A DNA stretch of 64,000 bases from Ryuthela nishihirai (taxonomy: Eukaryota > Arthropoda > Arachnida > Araneae > Heptathelidae): the NCBI GenBank assembly GCA_038380435.1, contig JAWZYU010000024.1, forward strand, positions 53,282,613 through 53,346,612. The letters are read 5' to 3'. Made by a program: the position numbers and the translations under genes. The notes under the pieces were generated by a model. It did not search any database. It worked only from the letters and a program-made list of their open reading frames with translations, and was not told the origin of the DNA. This document shows, in pieces, positions 13,501 to 28,500 of this stretch (position 1 is its first letter; every line of letters begins with the position of its first letter).

Positions 13501-16500
13501 ATCTAAACTCCGGCAGTTCATCATCAATATTCTTCATTTGGCGGGTCCCTGTCTGCACGACGCGTGCAGCACGTTTCTTGGGTAGTTAAGTGGGCGTGGT
13601 CGATCGCCGTGAGTAAATGTCAGCTGATAAGAGATCTTGTTCTTTTCAAAATCTTATCTGCTTCAACTTCAGAGCGCTTTCACTCACTCGTCGCTTCACC
13701 TAATCGTCGGAGCTCCAAATCTCCTCCTCCAGTATCGGCACACAAAAAATAGGGCGTTAGCAGAGAGCAAAGAGTAGCATTGCAATCACTTCAAAGCTGA
13801 ATTTCTGTATTCTCAAAGTTATTACTAAAGCATGTATAAGAAGGAATCTGAAATTATCCGAAATACACTCTATTTCCAAAAGTATTAGACCATTTTTTTT
13901 TGGGGGGGGGGGGGGGTCAATGGAAAAATATATTAAAACTTTTTTGAAAATAAGCGTTTTGCAAAAAAATGTCAATAGAAATATATTGAAGATTTTAATC
14001 AAATCTTTCTCGATTTTCAACATTCGTTCAATGTTTAAAGATTTATTAAAACTGGAATATTGACGAGAAGTTATTTTCATGCTTCTTAACATGTTCCTAC
14101 AAAATTGACAAAAACTGAATCATTACACGAATTTGTAAAATTACCTTTCAGTAACAATTCCTGATAACAGGAACTGTTGTGTGTTTGTAACTGTTTGTGT
14201 TTTAAATAATCTTTTACACTTTTGAGGCAAATTTTTATAATTAGCAACATTACTGTTAAATGTTTCAGTTTGCTTAACTCTCTAAATATAAAACAATTAT
14301 AATTGGAAATCGAAATTTGGATAAATTCGACTGAAGTTTTCAATTTATCTCTAATGTCAATTTACCGTATAAAGCTTATTTCGAAAATTAAGCAGCTTTG
14401 AATATTCAACTCTCCATACATATAACATCGAAGTGTTATAATACTTTTAGTAATAGAGTGTAGGTATATCGAAGTAGTAAAAAAAATACTCCTTAAGCAT
14501 TTCACTTGGTACGGATATTTGACAAAAGTCTTTTAATTTAATAAGCCACACAGAAAAATCTGAGGAAGGCGAATCCTCAACAGAGGAGCAATATGAAGGA
14601 AATTATAAAGAATACTCACATGCCTTACGCGATACTCGAACAAGATCACTTCGCTTCATAAACAACCACGCTAACTAGTCCGCTGTTCCTATGCTATACA
14701 CCCATCTCTTGATTTACACGGGGGGCGGGGGGGGGGGGCTCAGTCGGTAGCGCGCCAGGCTCGTAATCTGTAGTTCCCAGGTTCGAGTCCCAGCTGGGTC
14801 AGCGTTGAGATTTATCTCCGCAAAATTCCCCGCCCTGCCCACGGTCAGTAGGGTACACCGAAGGGCTTGGAAAAGCCGCCGTCCGTCGGATGGGACGTTA
14901 AGCCGTGGCCCCGTGTGCGGGAGAGCCATACCCTGTGCACGTTAAAGAACACACTGGATGGCCTTGACGGGAGGCTACCATCTGTCTCCCAACAGCTGTT
15001 CCAGTGGGTCCCCTCCCCCAACCTTCTCTGAGCCTTCGGAGTCCATGTGACCTGGCCATTTAGCCCATGGTGTGCAAAAAAGTGCCGCTCAGAGGTAAAA
15101 AACCCAACCCAACCTTGATTTACGCGGTAGATAGGTTCTGGGAAACTATCGTGCAAATCGAAACCAACAACTTATGGGGAAAAGGGGGATAGGTTTCGAA
15201 AAAAATCCTTATTATAAATAAAGCGTATGTTTAAAGTTTTATTTATACATATTTATCTCAAATGTCAGTTCAGCTAATAATAAGTATTAATGTAACATTA
15301 ACTTGTACTTTATTTGCACTAATTCAGATAAGCTTAAGTTAATTTCTCATGCATTTCTTTTTGGTCATAAAAAATATTCATCCTTAATCTAGACGTAAAC
15401 TATCTAATCAGTAGTAAATATGGTAGTAGATATGGAACTCGTAAAATAATAAGCTGAGTTGGGTTGGGTTGTTGGGATGTTTTACCTCTGAGCGGTACTT
15501 TTTTGCACACCATGGGCTAAATGGCCAGGTCACATGGACCCCGAAGGCTCAGAGAAGGTTGGGGGAGGGGACCCACTGGAACAGCTGTTGGGAGACAGAT
15601 GGTAGCCTCCCGTCAAGGCCATCCAGCGTGTTCTTTAACGTGCACAGGGTATGGCTCTCCCGCACACGGGGCCATGGCTTAACGTCCCATCCGACGGACG
15701 GCGACCTTTCCAAGCCCATCGGTGTCCCCTACTGACCGTGGGCAGGGCGGGGAATTTTGCGGAATATAAGCTGAAAGAAACTGGTTTTACCGTGAGTGGG
15801 ATTCGAACCCACGTCTGTGAGACGTGGATTCGAATCCCACTCACGGCAAAACCATTTTTTTCCAGCTTATTATTTCATAAACTATCTAATTTGAAGACGA
15901 AATTTGAAAGAAGGATATTTATGAACTGAATATAAATTAGAAATTAAGCATTTGTGCCAACACTTATAAATACTAATTTTGCAAAATAAATCTCTATGAT
16001 ATTTTACGAAACAGTGTACTTACGAATCAGCTATATTTAGCCTATATAAAAAATAAATTATTGCTAAAAATTAATTAAACGCGATAGCAAAGTTAAACTT
16101 GTTTCTAAAAATTAGACAAAACACGGTTTTTTCTAATCTGAAAATTCAGTTTAGACAAATCAGCTCTTGCTACCGATTCAAAACAAGCTTCAGTTCATTA
16201 AGATGCCGCGAGACAGATTGCACTACAGTCGCTCAAAAAAGTATCCAAACGCTATGGTTGATTACAGAATTCAGAAAAAAATATCTGGCACGAAGCCAGA
16301 TATTCTGACTTCGTTACACGAAGGTTACCAGATCACTAATTCTAAAATTCACTAATTTCTTTAAAAAAAATCGTTGCCAGATATTTTTTTAATTCTGTAA
16401 TCAACCATAGTGTTCGGATAACTGTACAATGGCAAGAATATAATTTTAGCGAAAGAATATAAATACAACTAATTACAGATGATGATTTCATTAATATAGG

Positions 16501-19500
16501 GATTTACTATTATCTTATTTATTCTTGAAAATAAATGATGTCAAAACCATTTAGTCGATTTCTACTTTGGGATAACAGTCTAATAATCTCCCTTGAAGCT
16601 ATACCACTGCTACTACGTAATATGTATTATACTGTGTAAGAATGGTCTCTAATCTTGTAAATTGAAACTGGTTGCATAGTTTTGACCGCCTAAACTGAGT
16701 ATCGTGTAAATCGTGGATTGGGTGTATATAATAAATCACATTCAAATGCCTTTAAGCGCCATGGTTTCTTTGCGTATCATGTATGCTTTTAAAAACTGCC
16801 TTAATTCAATATGAAGCTGATGTTTACACATCTAACGTTATCGATACCTGCAGTTTGTTTCCTTCCGATTTTTTAGGACACCAAGGCCGTCATCTACATC
16901 CAAGAGATGGACATCGTCGCTGACGTCACATTCCCCTCCAGACCCATGGTCGTCTCCCTTCGAGATTACGATGACGCAGGCAATGCCAACAAATCTCCGA
17001 CTCCTGGCTATCCTGTTGCTTGCATCACGGTGAGTGTCTCCAGTTAGAATCTTTCGTTTCAGAAACTCTTCCGTTACAATTCAAATGTAAATACGGGATC
17101 ATTAAGATAACTGAAATCTTCAAATGCCAACGATTATAACTTGACAGACTGACAGGCAGCGAATTTGCTGATTGGCATGCAAACTGTCGGTTTGTCTTAC
17201 TAATTTCCTATTGATTCAATATATGAGATTCTCCTCCTCCATTTCCATCACTATCTGTCCACAACTCAGTGGGTTTTTCCCATATGTTTAACTTTCAGTT
17301 TCCCACTGTTTATTTTAAATGATGATTGATTTACAGATTTTCGATTTATGCGGCCATATTTAAGAACGCAACCCCCACGTAAATTGTGAGCCGACTGTAT
17401 TTAATTAACTTTTGCGATGCTTCTTTTCATTATCACATTCTAATTTTTCAGCCTTGCGACCCGAAACATCCGGATTTTGCCAAAACCGGAACTTTGTGCA
17501 TCAAAGAAGGAATCAACGATTCTCTGACTGAATTCCGGTGGCGAGTGTCAGCACCAAGCGACCAAGATGGCGTCACCAGTGACCTGAAAGACGTCGAGTC
17601 AACAACATTCTTCACAGGAACCCATGACATCACTCTGGACAGCATCTACTTCTCAGCAGGTCAGTACAGGAGAGGAGAAATTTTCATTTCGAAAACTAAG
17701 ATCGCCAGCATTGACTAAAGTCACGAATCACTAGGGCTGGGGTCTCAGTCGGTAGCGCGCCAGGCTCGTAATTTGTAGTTCCGAGGTTCGAGTCCCAGTT
17801 GGGTCAGCGTTGATATTTATCTCCGCAAAATTCCCCACCGTGCCCACGGTCAGTAGCGGATACCGATGGTCTTGGAAAGGCCGCCGTCCGTCGGATGGGA
17901 CGTCTGCGGGAGAGACATACCCTGTGCACGTTAAAGAACAGGCTGGATGGGCTTGACGGGAGGCTACCATCTGTCTCCCAACAGCTGTTCCAATGGGTCC
18001 CCTCCCCCAACCTTCTCTGAGCCTTCGGGGTCCATGTGACCTAGCAATTTAGCCCATGGTGTGCAAAAAAGTACCGCTCAGAGGTAAAACAATCCAACGC
18101 ACGAATCACTAATGTTGTACCAAAAACGTGAAGATTATGAAAATAATGGTTAATTAAAAATTCTAACACGTTCCTTCAGTGAATCTTTATAATGTCCATT
18201 ATAAATTAATTATTGTTAACGATTTTGTTCTTGATAGTTATACGCATTTGTTTTAGAGGACGAATGAGTCTCCAATATTAGTTTGATGAAAAAATAATGG
18301 AAGATTTTATTTTGTTCTCTTCCTTGTTGTCAATTGTGAAATAAAATATATATTTTTTGATTCATGTTACATACCGTTTTAAACCTTATTCTTTGTTTAT
18401 TCTACCTGTGCTAACATTATTTTTAGAAAGTTTAATTTTTGTTATTTTCTGTCGCTCAAAGTTATGTTGGGGAAAAGAGAAATTGGGTATTGTATTGGAT
18501 TGGATTGTTTTACCTATGAGCGGCACTTTTTTGCACACCATGGGCTAAATGCCCAGGTCACATGGACCCCGAAGGCTCAGAGAATGTTGGGGGAGGGGAC
18601 CCACTGGAGCAGCTGTTGGGAGACAGATGGTAGCCTCCCGTCAAGGCCATCCAGCGTGTTCTTTAACGTGCACATGGTATGGCTCTCCCGCACACTGAGC
18701 CACGGCTTAACGTCCCATCCGACGACGGCGGCCTTTCCAAGCCCATCGGTGTCCCCTACTGACCGTGGGCAGGGCGGGGAAATTTTGCGGAGATAAATCT
18801 CAACGCTGACCCAGCTGGGACTCGAACCTGGGAACTACAGATTACGAGCCTGGCGCGCTACCGACTGAGCCACCCCGCCCCGAAATTGGGTATAATTTTG
18901 TTGCACGAGTTCAAACTTGACCACAAAAGCGACCAAACAACTCGTAATTTGTCGAAGGAGAGAGAGACAAATTACTCGAAAACGAGTAATTTGTCGAAGG
19001 ATTGTCGAAGGATGGATGAGAGCACTTCCGGACGCACTGTTGCGCATTGGTTCGAAAAGTTTCGTAGTGGAGATACGAGCTTTGAGAGGAGGACGTCCTC
19101 CTGCCATTGACAATGACCAATTGAAGACAATTATTGAAGCTGACCCACGTCAAACCATACGAGAGATTGCGGAAGAACTAAACGTTGATCACACAACTGT
19201 TGTTCGGCATTTGAATCAAATTGGAGAAGTGAAGAAGATTGAAAAATGGATTCTGCACGATTTGAATGAAATAAAAGAAACAAAGTTATAAAGTGTTCTG
19301 CGCTGCTTTGCGCAACAATGATGATCCGTTTCTGGATCTGATTGCGACGTGTGACAAAAAGTGGATTCTGTACGATACCCGCCGACGAACGGCACAATGG
19401 CTCGATAGCAATGAAGCGCCGAAACCCTCTTCCAAATTTAAGTCGCATCAAAAGAAGGTTATGGTGACTGTTTCGTGGTCTGCGGCCGACATCATTTCCT

Positions 19501-22500
19501 ACTGCTTCTTGAATCCAGGTTAAACCATCGCTGCCGAGAAGCATTGTCATGAAATAGACGAAAAGCATCAGAAGTTAGCGATAATCATCCGGCATTGGTC
19601 AATCGAAGGTCCTGTTTTTCTCCATGATAATGCTCGGTCACACGTTGCACAAATGACGCTCCAGAGGTTAAACGAATTGGGCTACCAAACTTTCCCCCGT
19701 CCACCAATATTCACCCGACCTGTTATGTTGTTGTTGTTTTACCTCTGAGCGGCACTTTTTTGCATACCATGGGCTAAATAAGGTCACATGGACCCCGAAG
19801 GCTCAGAGAAGGTTGGGGGAGGGGACCCACTGGAACAGCTGTTGGGAGACAGATGGTAGCCTCCCGTCAAGGCCATCCAGCGTGTTCTTTAACGTGCACA
19901 GGGTATGGCTCTCCCGCACACGGAGCCACGGCTTAACGTCCCATCCGACGGACGACGGCATTTCCAAGTCCATCGGTGTCCCCTACTGACCGTGGGCAGG
20001 GCGGGGAATTTTGCGGAGATAAATCTCAACGCTGACCCAGCTGGGACTCGAACCTGGGAACTGCAGATTACGAGCCTGGAGCGCTACCGACTGAGCCACC
20101 CCAGCCCCGACCTGTTACGAACAGATTACCACTTATTCAAGCATTTGAACAACTTTCTCCAGGGAAAAAATCTTCGACAACAGCAGAAAACCTCTTCAAA
20201 GAACTTATCAACTCCAGAACTCCGGATTTTTATCAAAATGACATAAGATCAGTTTGTTTCTAATTAGCAAAAATGTATAGATTCTGATGGTTTTTATTTT
20301 GATTAATAAAGTTTATTAAGAACTGGGTTATTTGTTGAAATTGAGGTTTAAAAACGGCCATTATTTTTACATCTATCTAATATTCTAATATTTTGGTCAG
20401 AAAGTGGAATAAGTTAAAGAATTGATTTGAAAATTGATTTCGAAGTTCGCAACTAATGTTTTGTATTCATTAATATATATTTTATATTTAAAATATACTG
20501 TATTTCCAAATTCTAATGTGCATAGTACACCTATTAACGACGTCGGTGTTATAGTTGGTTTTTGGTATAGATTTTAGTACCAAGTATTTCGTCTGAAATT
20601 GAATATTTTTGTGAGAACAGCGACATTATTTTGTCAATGGAATGAAACTGTACGAGTTGAAATGATGAAAGTAGATTTGTTAAAATCCGAATATTTTAAC
20701 ACACAGAATACAAATAAAACTGTTTTCCACACAGGTAGTCGAGTGCAATGCGCAGCCCGAGCTGTCAGCGTCGATGGTGACTCTGGTTTAGAACTGACCA
20801 GCCCTCCGGTGACCATCTCGCAGACCGACGGCCTTTGCACGCCAAAGCTGGAAGGATCGATTGGAGCGGAGCCATTCACTGCCAAAATGAGATACACAGG
20901 TTAGTAAAATCAGACTGCATTTTAAATTGCTTTTCAGATGTCGTGTAACATTTAATATTAGCCTTCTATATATTGCCGTGCGCTACGTAAAAAAAAAGGG
21001 TCATCAATATTCTTGGAAAGATTGCCTTCTGTCCAATGAGATATGTGCACTGCGGTCCCATGTGCAGCAGATCTATTATACCCTGTGCACGTTAATGAAG
21101 GAACAGTGGGCGGCCTTAATGAGAAGTTTCCATCTGCATCTTAACAGATGTTCAGTTGATCTTCTTCCCAGCTTTGATCCCTTGTGACTTGGCCATTAAC
21201 CCATTGTGTGAAAAAGAAGTTCCGTTCAGTAGTAAAACAGTCGAACGCCCAAAGACGTGCTTGTACATAGAATACAAATGGGAAATAGTCATCTACTTTT
21301 ACATCATCCAGTAAAGAATAACTCATCAAATGATTCCGAAGCTGAAAGAAAAAGGCAAGCAGACTTTTCCAATACCAACCTGATAGATTAGTAATAGCTG
21401 TGGCTAAGATGGCATCTAATCAGACACATCAGATCCCAGGTGACTCCTCATTTCCCCAGTTCTATTCACAAACGAGTTCTTTTGGCAAATGGAATATTGA
21501 CTCCAAGTTAGAAAGATCCTTTCACTTTATTTAAAGAAGTATCATTTTTCATTCGCTATCTCGATTTCTCTTCAAAATGTGATGCTCTTTCCATCTCAGG
21601 TCCTTCCGATCCAGACTATCCGAATCTGATCAAGCTGACCCTGACGATTCCCCACTGGGACGGGATGCTGCCAGTCATCTCCACCAGAAAGCTGACCAAC
21701 TTCGAACTCACCCTGAGTCCCGACGGCTACCGGGTCGGCACCCACAAGTGCTCCAACCTGTTGGATTACTACGAGATTCAGACAAAACATGGATTCTTGA
21801 GTAACGTCACCAAGAATCCGGATATTGTTGGCGAGGTGGAGCCTTACCAGTACAGCACGGAAATGAGAAGCGAACCCACACTCAGGTAATTTTTTTAGCT
21901 TTTTATATATTTATATGTGAGGAAGGTGGTTGTGCACAATTATTTAGTGTTAATTAATAAAATTTTTAAGCTTTTATATTATCAGGTTGCTTATATTACG
22001 TGGTCTGCAAATCTAAAATTACAGTCGCAAAAAGGTGAAGCTGTCTCTAGTCCTAAACAGCAATCACATATCAAATTTTTTTTTTTTGGACGGGAGAGGA
22101 CCTAAGGATTTTTTTTTTTGCAATACTCGTGATGCATACGTAGTTCATAAAAACGTTTAACACTGAAGCAAACACGGAATTTTTGAAGAAATTTTTTTTA
22201 AAATTAATGTATTGTTAATAAAAGCAAAACTCATATAGCTCTTTATATAATTTTGTAAGCACAGAAAAAACCTGGGTCTTTGTAACCCGATTTTTAACAA
22301 TCATTTGTTGCATGCATAATGAATGTTCTGTGATCGAAAATTTATTTTCAGGTCCGAATCTGGGAAAAAAATAAGGGAAAGGGGGGGGGGGGGCAACAAC
22401 ATCGAGTAGGAATGAACCGGAACACTGTTCCGGTATGTAACTTTTCCTTCCGTTTTAGTGGTGTTTAATATATTTATTGAAAAATAGGAGTAATAAATAT

Positions 22501-25500
22501 ATAATATTGTTTTCACTTCTGTTCCAGTTACTAGCATTCTGAAGAGGGAGGGAGGGCATCAGATACCCCTAGATCACGCGCTGGTACTTTATAACGCTAG
22601 TTATTAATTTATAAATAAATAAAAATAAATACCCCCTCAAGCAGCTGCTTGCCACAGAGATCTGACTAGAGCCTGTCAGTTTATATGCCAGAGTAGAAGA
22701 TCTGAGAGGATGGCAGGACCTCAGCAGAAAAACGACACATACATCCATGCCTGACCCGGGACTCGAACCCAGGGCCTTTAGATCAGTAGCCAAGCGAGCT
22801 AACCGCTCGGCCATACTTCATTTAAAATTCTGTCGCAGCTAATATATGTATACATATGTTATTTTTTCTAACATTACTTGAAAATTCAATCATGAGTTTT
22901 TAACTGTGGAAACAATGTCCCACAAATGAACCATATTTTTTACAATGGTTACGCCGTTCCCAAAGTTAATCCCTGATGATGTACATTACGTTATTAAATA
23001 AATGTCTTTATTAATTACTGAACAGAAGCGAAGCAATTATTTTAATCTCTTTGGCATGATACAGCTAATAAAATAAATAAATAAATACCCCCTCAAGCAG
23101 CTGCTGGCCACACAGGTCAGACAGGAGCCTGTCAGTTTATATGCCATAGTAGAAGGTCTGAGAGGATGGCAGGACCTCAGCAGAAAAACGACACAAACAG
23201 CCATGCCTTACCCGGGGCTCGAACCCAGGTCCCTTAGATCAGTAGCCAAGCGTGCTAACCACTCGGCCACGGGACGGCTAATTATTTTAAATAAATTTTG
23301 ATGTAGGAATGTTCTTTTTTAAATTTAAAATTTATTTGTTTTAGAATGGGGTTTAATTTTTAAACTTTGTTCATCTTTCGAAGAACGGAAATAGAATATT
23401 TGATTATAGTGCTTTCAATTTAAAGAGATCTGATATTTTATAATCCCTTATTTCAGGTTTTACCGCAATTTGGATCTTGAGGCATGTATGTGGGAGTTTA
23501 CATCTTTCTACGACATGTCAGAATTGGTGACGGAATGCGGAGGAACAATAGCCACAGATGGACAAGTAAGTAGATGCAGATGGAACATTCCGAAAGATTT
23601 CTCAAATTCTGTTGAAGATCGCATAAAGTATCAAAAGGCATCAAACTCGACACAGCGTTGACGGAAGGCTTGCATCTGTCTCCCACCAGTTGTCCAATGG
23701 ATCCTTTTTCCCCACCCAACTCTGAGCCTTTGTCACTTGACCATTTAGCTCCATTTTATGGGCAAACTAAAAAGTGGCTCTCAGAGGTAAAACAGTCCAA
23801 CATGTGGCATTGCGTCTATAGGGCAGATCAGATTGAAATGGCCCTCAATGCGATATCTCGAAATTTAGCAGGCTAACAGATATGAGTGACAAGTGGGCAG
23901 TTCATTAGGTTAAGTCCAGCCTGACTTTCATTCCTTGTCTGCAGCCGTCCACGCAAATTGTTCGTCTGTCCGTATTTTGAATGCTCTTTACGATTGGGCG
24001 AAGTCTTTCCTCCTTCATCTCTGCAATTAAGTCTTTCTCGAGTGTGATCACCCAGCAATTATTGTAGTACTCATAGGAACAATGGGGCGGGGGTGGCTCA
24101 GTCGGTAGCGCGCCAGGCTCGTAATCTGTAGTTCCCAGGTTCGAGTCCCAGCTGGGTCAGCGTTGAGATTTATCTCCGCAAAATTCCCCGCCCTGCCCAC
24201 GGTCAGTAGGGGGACACCGATGGGACGTTAAACCGTGGCCCCGTGTACGGGAGATTCATACCCTGTGCACGTTAAAGAACACGCTGGATGGCCTTGACGG
24301 GAGGCTACCATCTGTCTCCCAACAGCTGTTCCAGTGGGTCCCCTCCCTCAACCTTCTCTGAGCCTTCGGGGTCCATGTGACCTGGCTATTTAGCCCATGG
24401 TGTGCAAAAATGTGCCGCTCAGAGGTAAAACAACCCAACTCATAGGAACAATCAATAGTTCCTTTTATGCTGACTAATATTTTTACTGTTTTGCATTTAC
24501 GCGATGGGGCTTTTAAAGTCTGGTTCTTTTAAAGGCCATTAGCCATAGAAGAGAAACGGTTCTATCCCAGATCCACATGCATAAACAGAGCGCTATTTAT
24601 TTCAGTACTGCAATTTCAGAGCTCACTGAGAGTTTACATTGTTTTTCATTTCCCATAACTTGAAGAGCTCATATTCTTTGCTGGATTAGGTCGCTCCCAA
24701 GTGCTCTCGTACTATCGCTTCCCTTCAACGTGAACACAGCAACTTTCAACAACGTTCTTTCTCTAGGATCTATAAAACACAAAGTCCCCTTTATTCATAT
24801 TAAATATCGTTTCCATAATTATTCTATTGTTTCGATTTCTCCACCAATTCCATTCAACATGGTGAATGTCAACTCTTCCCATAGCCCTGAGAACTTCCGA
24901 CACGCTTCTTCACTTCTTGGCCACCCTGATTCACGCTGCAGGGGAATCCCTTTCCTCAGATGAACAACATTCGTTCTCTAAATTAATAATTATGAGTTTG
25001 ATTTCAGATTGCCAATCCTATCAACCAATTCGCTTCCATATTACGTATCTGCATAATATTAGCTACTTTTTCGCACCAGACACTTGATATTTCAACAAAT
25101 GTTAACATTTCTAATTAGCATTAATATATTTAATAATTTAGTGGATGGGACATCACCTATATTTTAATTCAATTCCGACAATGTTTGCTTAGAAAATATT
25201 GTGCCTTTGTGTCTATCCTATATTTAAAATATAACAAAATGAAGCAACTTCTGTTAAGAACCCAATGCTGCGCAAAGCATCCAAAGTGTATGTCTTTATC
25301 TTTCCCCAGGTCCTCAACCTCATCCAGTCTTACGTGTCCGTACGAGTCCCCCTTTACGTCTCTTACGTGTTCCATTCGCCCGTGGCCACAGGAGGATGGC
25401 TCCATAATGACCTCAGTTCCCAGCTGCGACTGACCTTCGTCTACGACACAGCGATCCTTTGGCAGCATGGCATCGGAGCTCCTGAGGAATCCCAATTGCA

Positions 25501-28500
25501 AGGTAAGGGAGACCTTTTCAAACGACTCAGTTAATCCCAATTGCAAGGTAAGGGAGACCTTTTCAAACGACTCAGTTAATCCCAATTGCAAGGTAAGGGA
25601 GACCTTTTCAAACGACTCAGTTAATCCCAATTGCAAGGTAAGGGAGACCTTTTCAAACGACTCAGTTAATCCCAATTGCAAGGTAAGGGAGACCTTTTCA
25701 AACGACTCGGTTAATCCCAATTGCAAGGTAAGGGGGACCTTTTCAAACGACTCAGTTAATCCCAATTGCAAGGTAAGGGAGACCTTTTCAAACGACTCAG
25801 TTAATCCCAATTGCAAGGTAAGGGAGACCTTTTCAAACGACTCAGTTAATCCCAATTGCAAGGTAAGGGAGACCTTTTCAAACGACTCAGTTAATCCCAA
25901 TTGCAAGGTAAGGGAGACCTTTTCAAACGACTCAGTTAATCCCAATTGCAAGGTAAGGGAGACCTTTTCAAACGACTCGGTTAATCCCAATTGCAAGGTA
26001 AGGGGGACCTTTTCAAACGACTCAGTTAATCCCAATTGCAAGGTAAGGGAGACCTTTTCAAACGACTCAGTTAATCCCAATTGCAAGGTAAGGGAGACCT
26101 TTTCAAACGACTCAGTTAATCCCAATTGCAAGGTAAGGGAGACCTTTTCAAACGACTCAGTTAATCCCAATTGCAAGGTAAGGGGGACCTTTTCAAACGA
26201 CTCGGTTAATCCCAATTGCAAGGTAAGGGGGGACCTTTTCAAACGACTCAGTTAATCCCAATTGCAAGGTAAGGGGGACCTTTTCAAACGACTCGGTTAA
26301 TCCCAATTGCAAGGTAAGGGGGACCTTTTCAAACGACTCGGTTAATCCCAATTGCAAGGTAAGGGGGACCTTTTCAAACGACTCAGTTAATCCCAATTGC
26401 AAGGTAAGGGAGACCTTTTCAAACGACTCAGTTAATCCCAATTGAAAGGTAAGGGGGACCTTTTCAAACGACTCAGTTAATCCCAATTGCAAGGTAAGGG
26501 GGACCTTTTCAAACGACTCAGTTAATCCCAATTGCAAGGTAAGGGAGACCTTTTCAAACGACTCAGTTAATCGCAGAATAAATACCGAGACTTAAAGAAA
26601 TAAACAGATAGAATTGTAGAATAGGCTTCACTCTGCTATTTAGTTTCCATGAGTTCTGCCAATCATGTGCAATATCGACAGAACAATATACATATATTAT
26701 ATTATTAGGATTTCTTTTGTGCTACCTTAGTAAATATAACCACAAAACCACCATAGAGTCGTTAAAAACAGCGTTAAGAAAAAATGTATTCACCACTCAC
26801 TACGTTTCGTGGTTGATAATGCGTGCCAGGCATCAAATACACGCACCAAACACATACACGAAATCGCGCAAATACAGTCGCTCAAAAAAGTATCCGAACA
26901 CTATGGTTGATTACAGAATTCAGAAAAAATATCTGGCAACCTTCACGAAGGTTGCCAGATCACTAATTTAAAAAAAATCATGTGCGTACACGAAAGTTGC
27001 CAGATCAATATTTTCTAAAAAAAATCGTTGCCATATATTTTTTCTGAATTCTGTAATCAAACATGGCGTTCGGATACTTTTTTGAGCGACTGTAACTAAC
27101 TTCATCTTAAACTAAATTCAAATCTCTCCCAAAATTGAACAATATCAGGTTTTATAAGATTGCTTAAAGTTAAAAAAACAGATACATGAATTTATGAAAT
27201 GTTCTTCTTAGCAACGAAAACCGATGTATAAAGGATTTGTTCTCTTGTATTTAGTGTATACTGACCGAGCCGTCCTTAGGCGACAAGGAACTGCCACAGG
27301 GTGGCATACCTCACGCAGCGTCAAAATAAAAGCAACTAAATAAAAAATAATAATAAATACCCCCTCAAGCAGCTGCTTGCCACAGAGGTCTGACAAGGAG
27401 CCTGTCAGTTTATATGCCACAGTAGAAGGTCTGAGAGGATGGCAGGACCTCAGCAGAAAAACGACACAAACAGCCATGCCTTACCCGGGGCTCGAACCCA
27501 GGTCCCTTTTAGATCAGTAGCCAAGCGCGCTAACCACTCGGTCACGGGACGGCTAAAATAAATACCCCCTCAAGCAGCTGCTTGCCACAGAGGTCTGACA
27601 GGAGACTGTCAGTTTATATGCCACAGTAGAAGATCTGAGAGGATGTCAGGACCTCAGCAGAAAAACGACACATACATCCATGCCTTACCCGGGGCTCGAA
27701 CCCAGGTCCCGTAGATCAGTAGCCAAGAGTGCTAAGAACTCGGCCACGGGACGGCCTAAAAGCAACTACTAGGGAAAAATTAAATACACAAAATAATAAC
27801 ACTGAAAGTCTCGTCTTGTAAAAAGCGGCACATAACCAATGGGCAACCCTGTTGGGTTGGGTTGTTTTACCTCTGAGCGGCACTTTTTTGCACACCATGG
27901 GCTAAATGGCCAGGTCACATGGACCCCGAAGGCTCAGAGAAGGTTGGGGAAGGGGACCCACTGGAACAGCTGTTGGGAGACAGATGGTAGCCTCCCGTCA
28001 AGGCCATCCAGCGTGTTCTTTAACGTGCACAGGGTATGGCTCTCCCGCACACGGGACCACGGCTTAACGTCCCATCCGACGGACGGCGGCCTTTCCAAGC
28101 CCATCGGTGTCCCCTACTGACCGTGGGCAGGGCGGGGAATTTTGCGGAGATAAATCTCAACGCTGACCCAGCTGGGACTCGAACCTGGGAACTACAGATT
28201 ACGAGCCTGGCGCGCTACCGACTGAGCCACCCCCGCCCCAGGGCAACCCTGTGTTTTCTTCCTTTCACTGTTTCATTTAGACAGCAATACTTGGAGATGG
28301 TGGAAGTTTTATCACTAAATATCTACCGGCATGAAATTCCTCAAAGATTTGGAAACAATTTAAAAGCTGTAGGGGAGCTAATCTAATCACACAACGAATG
28401 GCGCATAATCCTAAAATTTATCGATATAATTTTTATTTTTTAATAACCTCATTTATATGCGATCGCTTGTCTCGCTAAGGCGTTAGGGGGCGCCGAAGCG

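Noticed and set aside
18835..19568. Minus-strand ORFs over the mariner region
   Set aside because: Shadows of the plus-strand transposase remnant, which has recognisable motifs.
25169..26537. Long ORFs on both strands (262, 357 and 114 codons) in the array
   Set aside because: The unit is 45 bp, a multiple of three, so any frame without a stop stays open throughout. The array is a splice-donor minisatellite, not a repeat protein.
25489..26572. CRISPR-like direct repeats
   Set aside because: The units are contiguous with no variable spacers, and the context is an animal intron.
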